The notes: generated by a model not told the origin, from the sequence alone. Shown: positions 14,405-23,045, counted from the first letter of the stretch. The stretch: 33,360 bases of DNA from Thermoplasmata archaeon (GCA_021806135.1 JAJZYB010000021.1:1-33360), one strand, 5' to 3'. A program made the numbers and translations.

Positions 14405-16162
14405 TCACGAGGGGAGGCCGTCCCTCCCGCGCAAGTACTCGTCGAGGGCGCGTCGGCCCGCCAGGATGGCCTGGCGGATGTCGTATTGACGCTGGCCGCC
14501 GCAAGAGAATGCTTCGGGGCTGGGGCTTCCAGCGTGGAAGGTGATCCCTCGTCGGACCGCCTCCTCGCGGAACGCGTGCGCCCGCACAGGGTCCAAGGCC
14601 GACAGACTGCCTTCCGTGATCGTGACCTTCTGTTCCCGGGCCAATTCCAGGGCCTCATCGAGGTGCTGATAGATGGGGGAATCCACCTCCGAGGGGCGCC
14701 GGGCCAGGAGACTCTCGTAGGTGCGGTCGGGTCGACAGTCCACCGCATCCCCGTCGTACCGGGTCTTCAAACGGAAGGAGACCCCCCGACGACGCAGGAC
14801 CGTCTCGTAGTACCGGACCAGCCGGAGGAACTCGCTGCGCTTCGCCCCCTCGGGAAGATCCAGCAGCTGTCCTCCCAGGGCCTCCCGGGCCTCGTAAAGC
14901 GTCACCGAGGCACCGGCAAGGGAGGCCTGTAACGCGGCCTCCAGGCCCTTGACCCCGCCCCCCACGATCGCGATGGGACCGGTGATGGGGCGGCGAGGGG
15001 GGCACTCCGCCTCGTGTCCGGTGTCCGGGTTGACCGTACAGCGGACCTCCCCCCACCGGAGGTCCCGGCAGGCCTGATTGCACCGGATGCACGGGCGGAG
15101 CCCCTCTGGATCATGCATCACTTTCCAGGCGAAGTTCGGGTCCGCCAGCATGGCGCGCCCCACCGAGACGAAGTCGACCTTCTCGAGGACCTCCTCCACC
15201 CCGTTCCCGTCCAGCACCGATCCCACCACCATGGTGGGGAGGGCCGGTCGGCGCGGGAGGCGGCGGAGGATGTGGAGCGCTGGGTAGCCAAAGGAGGCGG
15301 ACGATCCTGGAGGCGCGAACCTTCCGGCAGAGAAGTGGACGTAATCGAGACCTTCGAGCCGTTCAGCCACCTGGACGCCGTACTCGGGGGGATACCCATC
15401 CGCTTCGTCCTCGTACAAGCTCAGGCGTATGCCCAGGGGTAGCCCGGCCTCCCTCCGGACAGCCTGGAGGACCTCCTGGACCAACCGCAGGCGATTCTCG
15501 AAGGAGCCTCCGTAGCGGTCCTCTCGTCGGTTCAGGGCGGGGGAGAGGAATTCGTGCAGGAGGTAGGCATGGGCGGCGTGGATCTCCAACCCGTCGAAGT
15601 TCGACAGCGCACCCACCCTTGCCGCTCTCCGGAAGCTCTCCACCACCTGGTCCAGATCCTCGGCCGTCATCTCCCGGGGATGATGGCCCCCATAGTCCAG
15701 CGCGCTCGGTGCCATGGGAGCTTGTGGGTTCGTGTTCCACCCCGCCTTTCCCCCGGCGTGGACCAACTGGAGGAAGACCAGTGAGCCGGCCTCATGGATC
15801 GCCTCCGTGAGACGGCGGAGCTTCGGGACGAAGTCCTCCCGGTGTGCGCCCAGCTCGTTCCGGGAGCCCCGGCTGTTCAGCCCATCCACGTAGGTGTATT
15901 CAGTGATGACCAGACCCGTGCCCCCCCTCGCCCGGGCCGCCAGGTACGCGATATGGGCCTCGTCGGTGGCGCCGGTCTCCTGAGCGAGATTGGAGATCAT
16001 GGGTGCCATCACGATACGGTTCCGTACCTCCAGCGGCCCGATCCTCCCCGGCAAGGATGCTCTCACGGTATACCCCCGGTTCCCGGGCGGGTAGACGAAC
16101 CGGGCTAAGAGGCTACAGGGGTCCCGGACCGTGGCCGTGATCTCCCCCGGTGGATCGCGCAC
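14405..16162 (-). CDS. Old Yellow Enzyme family NADH:flavin oxidoreductase with iron-sulfur motif
   Basis: Up to 585 residues, related to 2,4-dienoyl-CoA reductase and NADH oxidase. The N-terminal TIM barrel holds the FMN/substrate residues: RNRIVMAPM, VFLQLVHAGGKA, FDGLEIHAAHAYLLHEFLSP, NRREDRYGGSFENR and VSVGRAMLADP. A cysteine cluster follows, CIRCNQACRDLRWGEVRC, which fits the 4Fe-4S site of this family. Then comes an FAD Rossmann motif, IVGGGVKGLEAALQA. The C-terminal part is short, about 200 residues instead of about 290, and I see no second GxGxxG motif for NAD(P)H, so the electron-input half looks reduced. The first 32 residues are not family-like; a GTG near 16066 (reading RASLPGRIGPLEVRNR) may be the true start. 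It is divergent from threonine synthase. The substrate is unknown. Confidence 0.87.
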   Translation of the reverse strand: MRDPPGEITATVRDPCSLLARFVYPPGNRGYTVRASLPGRIGPLEVRNRIVMAPMISNLAQETGATDEAHIAYLAARARGGTGLVITEYTYVDGLNSRGSRNELGAHREDFVPKLRRLTEAIHEAGSLVFLQLVHAGGKAGWNTNPQAPMAPSALDYGGHHPREMTAEDLDQVVESFRRAARVGALSNFDGLEIHAAHAYLLHEFLSPALNRREDRYGGSFENRLRLVQEVLQAVRREAGLPLGIRLSLYEDEADGYPPEYGVQVAERLEGLDYVHFSAGRFAPPGSSASFGYPALHILRRLPRRPALPTMVVGSVLDGNGVEEVLEKVDFVSVGRAMLADPNFAWKVMHDPEGLRPCIRCNQACRDLRWGEVRCTVNPDTGHEAECPPRRPITGPIAIVGGGVKGLEAALQASLAGASVTLYEAREALGGQLLDLPEGAKRSEFLRLVRYYETVLRRRGVSFRLKTRYDGDAVDCRPDRTYESLLARRPSEVDSPIYQHLDEALELAREQKVTITEGSLSALDPVRAHAFREEAVRRGITFHAGSPSPEAFSCGGQRQYDIRQAILAGRRALDEYLRGRDGLPS

Positions 16163-16246
16163 CGGGCCATCCTCCCGTAAGGCCCTGCCTCGCGAGTGCC
16201 GCCGAAGCGCTCCCGAAGGAGATTCCCTGGGGCCCTCGGCCCGTGA

Positions 16247-16254
16247 GGTTAATG
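16247..16254 (+). promoter_or_regulatory. TATA-like box of threonine synthase
   Basis: GGTTAATG lies 25-32 bases before the ATG at 16279. This supports 16279 as a leaderless start rather than the ATG at 16252, which is inside the box. Confidence 0.45.
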
Positions 16255-16278
16255 CGGGCGGCGGGGTCCCCGGGCGCC

Positions 16279-17442
16279 ATGACGGCGACTGGGTCGCGTC
16301 TGAAAGGGCTTCACTGCCAGGGATGCAGCGCCGACCTGAACGCTGCGCAACCGACGGGGACCTGTCCGGCCTGCGGAAGCGCCCTCTTGGCGGTCTACGA
16401 CCTCGATTCGATCGCCGCCCGGGAGTGGTGGAGAAGCCTTTCGGCCAGACCGGCTTCCCTTTGGCGGTTCCGTGAGCTGCTCCCGGTCCAGGACGATTCC
16501 CACATTGCGACCCTGGGAGAGGGAATTTCGGCCATTCTGGACCTGGGACGACTTCCTGAGACCGGGGACCTTCAGGTCCTGCTGAAGGATGATGGGGGGC
16601 TTCCCACGGGTTCCTTCAAGGCCCGGGGGATGACGGTCGCCGTTTCCCGGGCGCATGAACTGGGGCTTTCCTCCTTGTTCGTCCCGAGCGCCGGGAACGC
16701 CGGAGTGGCCTTGGCCGCCTACGCCGCCCGTGCACGGGTTAAGGCACGGATCTACCTGCCAGAGGGGACGCCCACCCCCATGCAGCGGGCTTGTGCCCGA
16801 TACGGCGCTGGCGTGGTCACGGTGCCCGGAACGATCCGGGATGCGGGGGAGCGGGCCCGTCGTGAAGAGGCGGGCCGGGGTTCCTTCGATGTCTCGACCC
16901 TGCGGGAACCGTACCGTGCCGAAGGGAAGAAGACCATGGGGCTCGAGATCGTCGAGACGCTCGGAGCTGAGGGGATGCCGGATGCGGTGGTGTACCCGGC
17001 GGGAGGCGGGACAGGGCTCATCGGGATGCATCGGGCGTTCGAACAGTTGCAGGCGCTCGGCCTCTTGGACCGGGCCCCCCGGCTTCTAGCCGTCCAACCG
17101 GAAGGCTGCGCTCCCCTGGTCCGGGCCCTCCGGGACGGGGCGCCCCGAGCGACCCCGTGGCAGACCCCACACACCGTCGCCCCTGGCCTGCTCGTTCCCT
17201 CCCCCTTCGCTTCCGATCAGGTGTTGGAGGCGGTCCGGGCGACCCGCGGAGGAGGGACCACGGTAAGCGACGAAGCGATCCTGGAAGCCGTGGACACGAT
17301 CGGACGCCGATACGGCGTCTCGGTCTCCCCCGAAGGGGCCGCGCCCTTCGCGGCGCTGCCCGGCCTTCTCCGGGAGGGGAGGCTCCGGGCCGGCGAACGG
17401 GTGCTTCTCTACAACACCGGCTCTGGGATCCCCTTCCTGTAG
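16279..17442 (+). CDS. thrC: Threonine synthase-like PLP enzyme
   Basis: A 387-residue fold-type II PLP enzyme. The N-terminus is a zinc ribbon (LHCQGCSADL, then CPACGSALL), typical of archaeal threonine synthases. The PLP lysine is in PTGSFKARGMTVAV near residue 115, the cofactor-phosphate loop region in PSAGNAGVALAAYAA, and GGGTGLIGMHRAF near 240 gives the glycine-rich loop. The C-terminus ends in YNTGSGIPFL. It would convert O-phosphohomoserine to threonine as the last step of the pathway. No other threonine genes are near. A related 2-aminobutyrate or cysteine-forming activity cannot be excluded from sequence alone. The start follows from the TATA-like box; the frame is open further upstream and overlaps the divergent flavoprotein there. 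Confidence 0.88.
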   Translation: MTATGSRLKGLHCQGCSADLNAAQPTGTCPACGSALLAVYDLDSIAAREWWRSLSARPASLWRFRELLPVQDDSHIATLGEGISAILDLGRLPETGDLQVLLKDDGGLPTGSFKARGMTVAVSRAHELGLSSLFVPSAGNAGVALAAYAARARVKARIYLPEGTPTPMQRACARYGAGVVTVPGTIRDAGERARREEAGRGSFDVSTLREPYRAEGKKTMGLEIVETLGAEGMPDAVVYPAGGGTGLIGMHRAFEQLQALGLLDRAPRLLAVQPEGCAPLVRALRDGAPRATPWQTPHTVAPGLLVPSPFASDQVLEAVRATRGGGTTVSDEAILEAVDTIGRRYGVSVSPEGAAPFAALPGLLREGRLRAGERVLLYNTGSGIPFL

Positions 17443-17512
17443 GCCGGCGCGGGAGGGGGCAACCTGTGTGGGGAGCTGCTCCCCAAGGACCGGGCCGAGA
17501 CCGCGTCCTCCC

Positions 17513-18133
17513 TCAGAGGTTCACCAGGCCCGCGGCCAGGGAGGCCATGACGAAGATCAACGCGACCTGAAAGATCGCCTGCACGCCCGATAGACGGGCA
17601 TTGAGCAACCCCCACCGACCGATGCGTTGGACGTCCGGCCGTGCCTTACGAAGCTCCAGTACGACCCGTATTTCGTTGGGCAGGAAGATCCCGAATCCCT
17701 GGATGAGCAGCACCACCACGATGAGCCCGGCCACCTGGATCGCCAGGTAGTGGAGATTGAAGATCCCCACCGACACGGCCAGGTAGATCCCGGCGGTGAT
17801 GGTCACCGAGGCGAGGGTGGGCATGAGGAAGAGCATGGTGGGGACCAAGTTCTGGACGAACTGGGCCCGGGCCGGAGGGGGCATCCGGGCCATGATCGGT
17901 CCGATCACCAGCCCCATGAAGATGTCGATGCCGGTCCACAACGCTCCCGACATGACATGGACGTAATCGAGGAAAACGCCTTGGACCTGGACCGCGACGA
18001 GCAGCGCCGCGACCGGAATGGCCACCAACGGGATCGCCCGCCAGGAGATGATGCGGGGAGGCGGTACCACCGCCCGCGTGGAAGCCTCCAACCCGGGGAC
18101 CCGGTTCCGGCCCAGGGCCACGGAGGCCTCCAT
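17513..18133 (-). CDS. Five-helix membrane protein (CopD/DUF2269-like)
   Basis: A 206-residue protein with about five transmembrane helices, after a 35-residue soluble head. The first pair contains YVHVMSGALWTGIDIFMGLVIGPIM: a histidine followed by a small-residue and tryptophan motif, as in CopD-like and DUF2269 membrane proteins, which may bind haem or copper. The next helices (LFLMPTLASVTITAGIYLAV and the following VAGLIVVVLLIQGFGIF) are plain. The C-terminal helix ends IFVMASLAAGLVNL. It is convergent with threonine synthase and divergent from msrB. TAAAGAT about 26-32 bases upstream suggests a leaderless mRNA. The family call is tentative and no substrate can be given. Confidence 0.75.
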   Translation of the reverse strand: MEASVALGRNRVPGLEASTRAVVPPPRIISWRAIPLVAIPVAALLVAVQVQGVFLDYVHVMSGALWTGIDIFMGLVIGPIMARMPPPARAQFVQNLVPTMLFLMPTLASVTITAGIYLAVSVGIFNLHYLAIQVAGLIVVVLLIQGFGIFLPNEIRVVLELRKARPDVQRIGRWGLLNARLSGVQAIFQVALIFVMASLAAGLVNL

Positions 18134-18158
18134 GGCCGACCCGGATGGCTCCTCCCCC

Positions 18159-18165
18159 TAAAGAT
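18159..18165 (-). promoter_or_regulatory. TATA-like box of the five-helix membrane protein
   Basis: The reverse strand reads ATCTTTA at 26-32 bases before the ATG at 18133, an AT island between GC-rich flanks. Confidence 0.45.
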
Positions 18166-18230
18166 TGTCCCCGGTCCCCACATCCCTGCGGATCGGCAGG
18201 CTGGGCCTGGGGTCATTCCCCGACGTTGCG

Positions 18231-18236
18231 CTTAAG
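18231..18236 (+). promoter_or_regulatory. TATA-like box, leaderless promoter of msrB
   Basis: CTTAAG occupies exactly -25 to -30 relative to the ATG at 18261, supporting that start and a leaderless mRNA. Confidence 0.55.
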
Positions 18237-18260
18237 CGGGGTGCCCGTCTCCCGTCCCCC

Positions 18261-18647
18261 ATGCCCGAGAGTTCCCCCAGCTTCCGGAAGCTCACTCCCG
18301 CGGAGGAGCGTGTCATCGTTCACAAAGGGACTGAACGGCCCTTCTCTGGAGAGTTCGAGAAACACTTCGAGACCGGGACCTACATCTGCAAACGCTGCAG
18401 CCAACCGTTGTACCGGTCCGAGAGCAAGTTCGATGCCCACTGCGGTTGGCCGAGCTTTGATGAGGAGATCCCTGGCAGCGTCCGTCACCTGCCCGACCCG
18501 GACGGAATGCGTACGGAGATCGAGTGCACCCGCTGCGGCGCCCACCTCGGGCACGTCTTCCTTGGAGAGGGGTACACCCCCAAGAACACCCGCCACTGCG
18601 TAAATTCCATCTCCCTCGTCTTCAGCGAAGCGAAGGAACAAACCTGA
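18261..18647 (+). CDS. msrB: Peptide-methionine (R)-S-oxide reductase
   Basis: A 128-residue MsrB. Zinc ligands are in CKRCSQPLY and ECTRCGAHLGH; substrate-pocket residues are in HCGWPSFDEE and GHVFLGEG; the catalytic cysteine is in NTRHCVNSISL near the C-terminus. The enzyme repairs methionine-R-sulfoxide in proteins using thioredoxin. Length and motifs are complete. The ATG at 18261 fits both the family's usual start and the TATA-like box 25-30 bases upstream; the open frame continues upstream to 18165 without homology. It is divergent from the five-helix membrane protein, so the two share a 127-base control region. Oxidative-stress repair fits with the redox genes to the left, though there is no operon link. 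Confidence 0.96.
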   Translation: MPESSPSFRKLTPAEERVIVHKGTERPFSGEFEKHFETGTYICKRCSQPLYRSESKFDAHCGWPSFDEEIPGSVRHLPDPDGMRTEIECTRCGAHLGHVFLGEGYTPKNTRHCVNSISLVFSEAKEQT

Positions 18648-18768
18648 CCGGAAGCGCTGGCCCTCGGTCGCTCCTTCCGACCGGGAGGCCCCGGATCCGG
18701 GGGCGAGGTGGACCGCTGCCGCGGGGGCTTTGCCAGTCCGGTGTCTCGGGCTTCGCTCCGGGTGCCAG

Positions 18769-18793
18769 GAAGGGCCTTCCGGGGGGGCCCTTC
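18769..18793. other. Hairpin in the msrB downstream region
   Basis: GAAGGGCC and GGCCCTTC form a perfect 8-base stem around a nine-base loop. It may end msrB transcription or fold in the leader of the next gene. No T-run follows, so a classical terminator is not supported. Confidence 0.35.
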
Positions 18794-18868
18794 GTTCGGC
18801 CAGGGGGAAGATACGGACCCGTCGCCATGGCTTCTTAGACCCGGTGGCGTATCGATTCCCGGGGACCC

Positions 18869-20938
18869 TTGGCCTCACTCACCCTGCTGATACAGCTCCT
18901 GCTCCTGCTTACCCTGCTGCTGCCGCTGGGCCTCGTCCTGCTGGAGGTCGGGCAACGCCTACTCGGTTTCCGGGCTTCCTGGCTCGTCTCCGAGCAGATC
19001 CTCCTGGCCTTCTACGTGGCCGGGGGATTCCTCTACGGCATCGCTTCGCTCCCGGTCGGCCTCTTCGTCCTCCCCTCCCTCGTCGCAGCCATCCTCGCCG
19101 GGTTCGTGGGCCTGGTCTTCCTCCCCGAGGCGCGGCCATGGCTCCGCCGCGCATCGACCGAGGGCCTGGAGGGGCCGTTCCCCCCCTGGGGTACGGCCCT
19201 TCTCTTGACGGCGGCCTTCCTGTTCCTGCTGGTCTTCGAGGTTCTGGTGGTGGGAGGGGCCCCCCTCCCCAACACGTTCGACGGTAGCGTCCAGGCCACC
19301 TTCGTGACGCTTCTCCTCCTTCACGGGCACACCCCCTTCACCCTGCAACCGTTCGCCAACTTCGGGGTCGTCTACCCCCAGGGTACGGCCACGTGGTTCG
19401 GGGTGGGCTCGCTGCTCTGGGGCTGGTCGCCGGCGCTGGACCCGGTCAATCTGCCACCCCTCTTTCTCGCGCTGTCAGCCCCGGCGGCCTATGGTTGGGG
19501 GCGTCGGCTCCAGGGAGCCGGGGAAGCACAGGGACGCCGGGCCGGGCTCGTCTTTGCGGCCTCCTTCACCCTGCTCGCGACCTGGCCGAGGTTCCTGGTG
19601 GCCGGCTCGTACGACTTCGTGGCCGCGGTGCCGCTCTTCCTCGTCCTTCTCGGGCTTATGGAGCCGCTCCTGGCCGCCGGAACACCCCCCTGGAGAGGCA
19701 TCGTGGGCTACGGCGCCATGCTCGCCGTGCTCGCGAGCCTGAGCGTGGTGGCGGCCGAACTCCTGGTCCCCATGATCCTGGTCTTGGCGCTGCTCCGTAA
19801 CGGTTCGATCCTGAAGCGTTGGGTCCCCTGGACCCTCGCCTCGATCCTGGCCGGGGCGATCGGGATCTGCGGAGTGATCCCCTCCCTGGCGGGGCTGGCC
19901 TTCTGGCACGCCTACCCGGCTCACGTCCTCACCGCCACCGGCGGAGGGTTTCTCCCTCCGGCGGCTGCCCCGGCCAACCCGCTCGGGGTCTTCACCGGGT
20001 TGGCCGACCCCTTCCTCTTCCGCCCGGAGGACGTCTGGCTCTCCCCCTTTCCCCTGCTGAAAGGGGAGCTGGCTTTGCTGCTCGCGGGGGGGTTGGTCCT
20101 GGTTGGGGTTCGCCTCCTCCGACCCCATCCGCCCGGTGTGGATTTCCTTCGCCGAAGGACCGCCAGGCACCTGGGGGGGGCCGCCGCGGTCTCGTTGGGC
20201 GCGCTGGGGGTTCTGGTCCTCGGGGAGCCACCGTCGTCACCGCTCTCCTTGCTGACCGGGTTTTCCAGCGCGGGAGAGCTCTCCATCCTGCTCTTCGTGA
20301 TCTACACCGGCATCGCCACCGTACCCCTCCTGGGGGCTCTGGAGTGGTTGGCTCAAGCCCCGCGGATCCCCCCCGAACGCTCTCGATCAGCCCACCGAGC
20401 AAAGGGCGTTCTGGGAAATGCGCGTCGGGGAGCAGCCGTCCTCCTCGTGACCGCCCTCCTCGCCGGGAGCCTCGGATCCGGCTTGGTCGTCAGCGCCGTG
20501 AGCGCCCCACCGTACCTGGGGACCATCGTCCACGATCTCGCAAACGTGACCGAGGGGGACCTCGAGGCGCTCCGATGGGCGGCGTCGTTGCCCTCCTGCT
20601 CCCGGGTCTTCGTCGCCCCCGGCTCGGCGGGAGAGTTCCTGCCGGCCTATGCCCATGTCCAGGTCGTCTACCCGATGAACCCCGCCCCCCAGAACGGCTC
20701 CTACCAGCGGGCGGAGACCAACCTGACCCAAGGGGAGGTCACGCTCTCTCTGCTGGCCGATTTGCGGGACCTGGGAGTGACCGAGGTCTTTGTCACCGGG
20801 GAGAGCAACGTCCTCTATCCGGCCATCCCGCCGGGCCCCTTGGAAGGTTCCTCCGCGTTCCGTGAGCTCTTCCATGAACAGGACGCATACGTCTTCGAAT
20901 TCTTGGCTGAGGCCGAAGGAAGCGGGTGCCTCCCTTGA
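18869..20938 (+). CDS. Large polytopic membrane protein with C-terminal exposed domain, possibly GT-C-like
   Basis: About 689 residues with roughly 13-14 hydrophobic helices up to about residue 530, followed by a soluble region of about 150 residues after a helix ending VVSAVSAPP. The first external loop (GAPLPNTFDGSVQATFV, then HGHTPFTLQPFANFGVVYPQG) has aspartate and histidine residues where GT-C glycosyltransferases place their catalytic site. The C-terminal part (LRWAASLPSCSRVFVAPGSAGEFLPAYA) resembles the outside domains of archaeal PMT/oligosaccharyl-transferase-like proteins. I do not recognise the exact family. The frame begins with a TTG at 18869 with GGGGA in front; this start is uncertain. 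A second large membrane protein follows at 185 bases, so both may act in one envelope-polysaccharide or protein-glycosylation step (inference). Confidence 0.75.
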   Translation: MASLTLLIQLLLLLTLLLPLGLVLLEVGQRLLGFRASWLVSEQILLAFYVAGGFLYGIASLPVGLFVLPSLVAAILAGFVGLVFLPEARPWLRRASTEGLEGPFPPWGTALLLTAAFLFLLVFEVLVVGGAPLPNTFDGSVQATFVTLLLLHGHTPFTLQPFANFGVVYPQGTATWFGVGSLLWGWSPALDPVNLPPLFLALSAPAAYGWGRRLQGAGEAQGRRAGLVFAASFTLLATWPRFLVAGSYDFVAAVPLFLVLLGLMEPLLAAGTPPWRGIVGYGAMLAVLASLSVVAAELLVPMILVLALLRNGSILKRWVPWTLASILAGAIGICGVIPSLAGLAFWHAYPAHVLTATGGGFLPPAAAPANPLGVFTGLADPFLFRPEDVWLSPFPLLKGELALLLAGGLVLVGVRLLRPHPPGVDFLRRRTARHLGGAAAVSLGALGVLVLGEPPSSPLSLLTGFSSAGELSILLFVIYTGIATVPLLGALEWLAQAPRIPPERSRSAHRAKGVLGNARRGAAVLLVTALLAGSLGSGLVVSAVSAPPYLGTIVHDLANVTEGDLEALRWAASLPSCSRVFVAPGSAGEFLPAYAHVQVVYPMNPAPQNGSYQRAETNLTQGEVTLSLLADLRDLGVTEVFVTGESNVLYPAIPPGPLEGSSAFRELFHEQDAYVFEFLAEAEGSGCLP

Positions 20939-21122
20939 CCCCGGGAGAGGAGCGTTTCCCCATCGCCGCCCTGCGCCACGAGAGGGAACGGTCGGGCGGC
21001 CGGGAGGTTCCATTGAGGGGAGGACGGGAGCCCGCGGCCTCCTCCCGCCCATCCGGCCCGTGGCCCCCGAGGCGGAGACCGGGAGGGATGGCGACGGTGC
21101 CCACCGAGGTTCGGGAGGAGCC

Positions 21123-22121
21123 GTGAGGCCCGGCGTCCGTCTCGGGCTCCTCCTCGCCGCGCTCCTGGTGGTCACCTGGTCCATCGCCATCTACGCCATC
21201 GCCACCTTCACGTTCGTCCTGGGGATCCCGCCCGGCCCGGCCCTTCTCGGGATCTCCGGCTTTCTCTTCGTGATCTTCTACCACCGCCTGGGGGGTTCCC
21301 AGGACCCGTCGCACCTCAAGATCCTGGTCGGATTCGGGCTGGTCCTGGCCCTCGCGTCCGTCGTGCTTGGCAATGGCATGACGGACGAGTGGGCGACCAC
21401 GCCGCGATATGCGTACACCCTCCTGGCCGGCCGCGACTTCTACACGACCACCACTAAGTTCACCTACGTCCAGGTGCTCCCGTTCCTCCAGTACTCCACC
21501 CGCGTCTCCAACACCTACGACAACTACCTTCCCTTGCTGACCTTCCTGCAGGTCCCCGGGCTGGACTATCGCTACTTCAGCCTCGGGTGTTGGCTGTTGA
21601 TGGTCTACCTGGTCCGGAAGGACTTCTTCGCCGCGCTCACCCTCGGGCAACCCCTGGTGGCCCTCTACGCCGCGAATGGCTTCAACGACTTCGTGGTGCT
21701 CCTGCTGCTGACCTTGGCCTTCGTTGGGTATGAGGGGAGGAGGAGCCGGGTGGCCCAGGTCCTGGCCCTGGGGGCCAAGCAGTTCGCCAACGTCTTCGTC
21801 TTCCTGTACTACGTGATCAAACGGGACGCCCGGGGAATGGTCCTCACCGTGGTCGTGACGTTGGCCTTCCTCCTCCCCTTCCTCGTCTGGAATTGGTCGG
21901 CCACGATCTGCAACGCCGGGCTGGCCGCCGGCGACCCCGCCTGCCTGGCCCGGGGGGGATACTTCGGCATCGGGGAGTTCCTCGACCACGCGAACTACTG
22001 GCTCTGGCCGCTGTGGGCGGCCGCCCTCTATCACCGTCCCCTGCTCTCGTTCCTCCGATCCCACCCGCGCTGGCCGGGAGCCCTCTGGATCTATCGCTGG
22101 CTGACCCGCACGCCATCCTGA
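21123..22121 (+). CDS. Polytopic membrane protein, possibly GT-C-like
   Basis: A 332-residue protein with about eight to nine transmembrane helices. After the second helix comes a large loop with GNGMTDEWATTPRYAYTLLAGRDFYTTTTKFTYVQ (residues about 85-120, given here in part) and NTYDNYLPLLTFLQVPGLDYRYF. The acidic and aromatic residues there resemble the outer loops of GT-C type transferases. The GTG at 21123 is chosen because GGGAGGAG lies just upstream; the open frame reaches back to 20790 but that part has shadow-like composition. No helper genes identify the substrate. It probably works with the preceding large membrane protein. Confidence 0.75.
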   Translation: MRPGVRLGLLLAALLVVTWSIAIYAIATFTFVLGIPPGPALLGISGFLFVIFYHRLGGSQDPSHLKILVGFGLVLALASVVLGNGMTDEWATTPRYAYTLLAGRDFYTTTTKFTYVQVLPFLQYSTRVSNTYDNYLPLLTFLQVPGLDYRYFSLGCWLLMVYLVRKDFFAALTLGQPLVALYAANGFNDFVVLLLLTLAFVGYEGRRSRVAQVLALGAKQFANVFVFLYYVIKRDARGMVLTVVVTLAFLLPFLVWNWSATICNAGLAAGDPACLARGGYFGIGEFLDHANYWLWPLWAAALYHRPLLSFLRSHPRWPGALWIYRWLTRTPS

Positions 22122-22199
22122 GGCTCCATGGGGATTGGCTCGGTGGGCCATGGTGGCGGGTTGAGGGGACCTCCCTGCTCCCCCAAGGGCGAGGGGTGG

Positions 22200-22502
22200 A
22201 GAGGTAGGCCAGCGCCCTGCCGGCCGCGCCTACGATGATCGGCCGGTCCCCAGACGGGATCCGGGCGTGGGAGAAGGCGAGAGAGGATCCCGCCAGGAGC
22301 TGAGGGCTACGCCACTCGCCCAGACCGGGGGAGAGCAGGCGGAGGCCGGCTCTGCCAACCTGGCCGCAAACCCCGGGAGCACCAGGACTCCCGAACCGAG
22401 GACCGAACCCACCCATAGGGTGACCGCGAAGGAGGGACGGATCGACCGACGGAAGGCAGGGGTACCGATCGTGGCTTCGGGGCAGGGGTCACGCGCCGTC
22501 AC
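22200..22502 (-). pseudogene. Amino-acid permease (APC family) N-terminal remnant, frameshifted
   Basis: The reverse frame from 22502 reads PSFAVTLWVGSVLGSGVLVLPGFAARLAEPAS, which is the first helix and glycine-rich turn of APC-type amino-acid permeases (GvGsvLGSGilvLPG). Shortly after, this frame becomes serine- and proline-rich. The likeness appears to continue in the next frame as LLAGSSLAFSHARIPSGDRP and is lost near 22200. Only about 80-95 of the usual 420 or more residues remain. It is a decayed or truncated permease gene, or a fragment left by rearrangement. The first part is a convincing match by eye; the continuation is weaker. Confidence 0.5.
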
Positions 22503-22873
22503 CGGAAGTCGATGGGCGGAGGGAAAAGCTCTCGCTCCCTCATCCGGTCCCGGACGGTCAGGCGACGATTGCCCGCCCTATCCTTTCCTTCCTCCCTATC
22601 CGAAAGCGTCACCTTCCAAAGCGTTCCCTCCTCTCGTGGGCCGCTCTCGAGAGGAGCTGCGCCGGAGCCGACGGCGCGTCATGACCCGACCGTGGACCCT
22701 CCCGACCCTCCGGCCGGTCCTCGCCACGAGGTGGGGGGAACGTCCAGGGGATCCTCGGGTCTTCCTCCCCTCGCAACGCAAGGTCGTGCCGTCCCGAGTC
22801 ACTGAACCGTTGCCTCCGGGAGGTCGGAGGGGCCCGGGGGCGGTCCGATCCCGTCCTGCGAGCGGCAGAACGG
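22503..22873. other. Gene-poor stretch upstream of the pdxS hairpins
   Basis: No frame resembles a known protein on either strand. A pyrimidine-rich run lies near 22575-22605. I looked for conserved cores of RNase P RNA and SRP RNA and did not see them. Confidence 0.4.
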
Positions 22874-22898
22874 GGACCGGCCCTTTCGCGGCCGGTCC
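22874..22898. other. Strong 9-base-pair hairpin
   Basis: GGACCGGCC and GGCCGGTCC form a perfect stem around a seven-base loop. It lies 180 bases upstream of pdxS, outside any supported gene. It could be a terminator of something leftward, an operator or part of an RNA. Confidence 0.45.
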
Positions 22899-22973
22899 AT
22901 GTCCGGATGGGCGGAGCTCCACGCCCGGCCAGGAGGATCGGTCGGAAGCTACCGAGGCGCCCCGGCAGGCGAA

Positions 22974-22989
22974 GCACCGGCTCCGGTGC
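22974..22989. other. Hairpin upstream of pdxS
   Basis: GCACCG, GCTC, CGGTGC form a 6-base stem with a tetraloop, and a further CCGGG/CCCGG pairing follows within 25 bases. It lies upstream of the predicted pdxS transcription start, so it would not be part of a leaderless pdxS mRNA. Confidence 0.35.
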
Positions 22990-23045
22990 GTCCCTACCGG
23001 GTGGGGCCCTGCCCGGCTCGGAGCGATCGACCGCGTCGGGAATCA

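Noticed and set aside
20793-22151. Reverse-strand open frame of 452 codons opposite the second GT-C-like gene
   Set aside because: It is an antisense shadow: it is rich in glutamate, glycine and glutamine, matches no family and lies opposite a gene with clear transmembrane helices.
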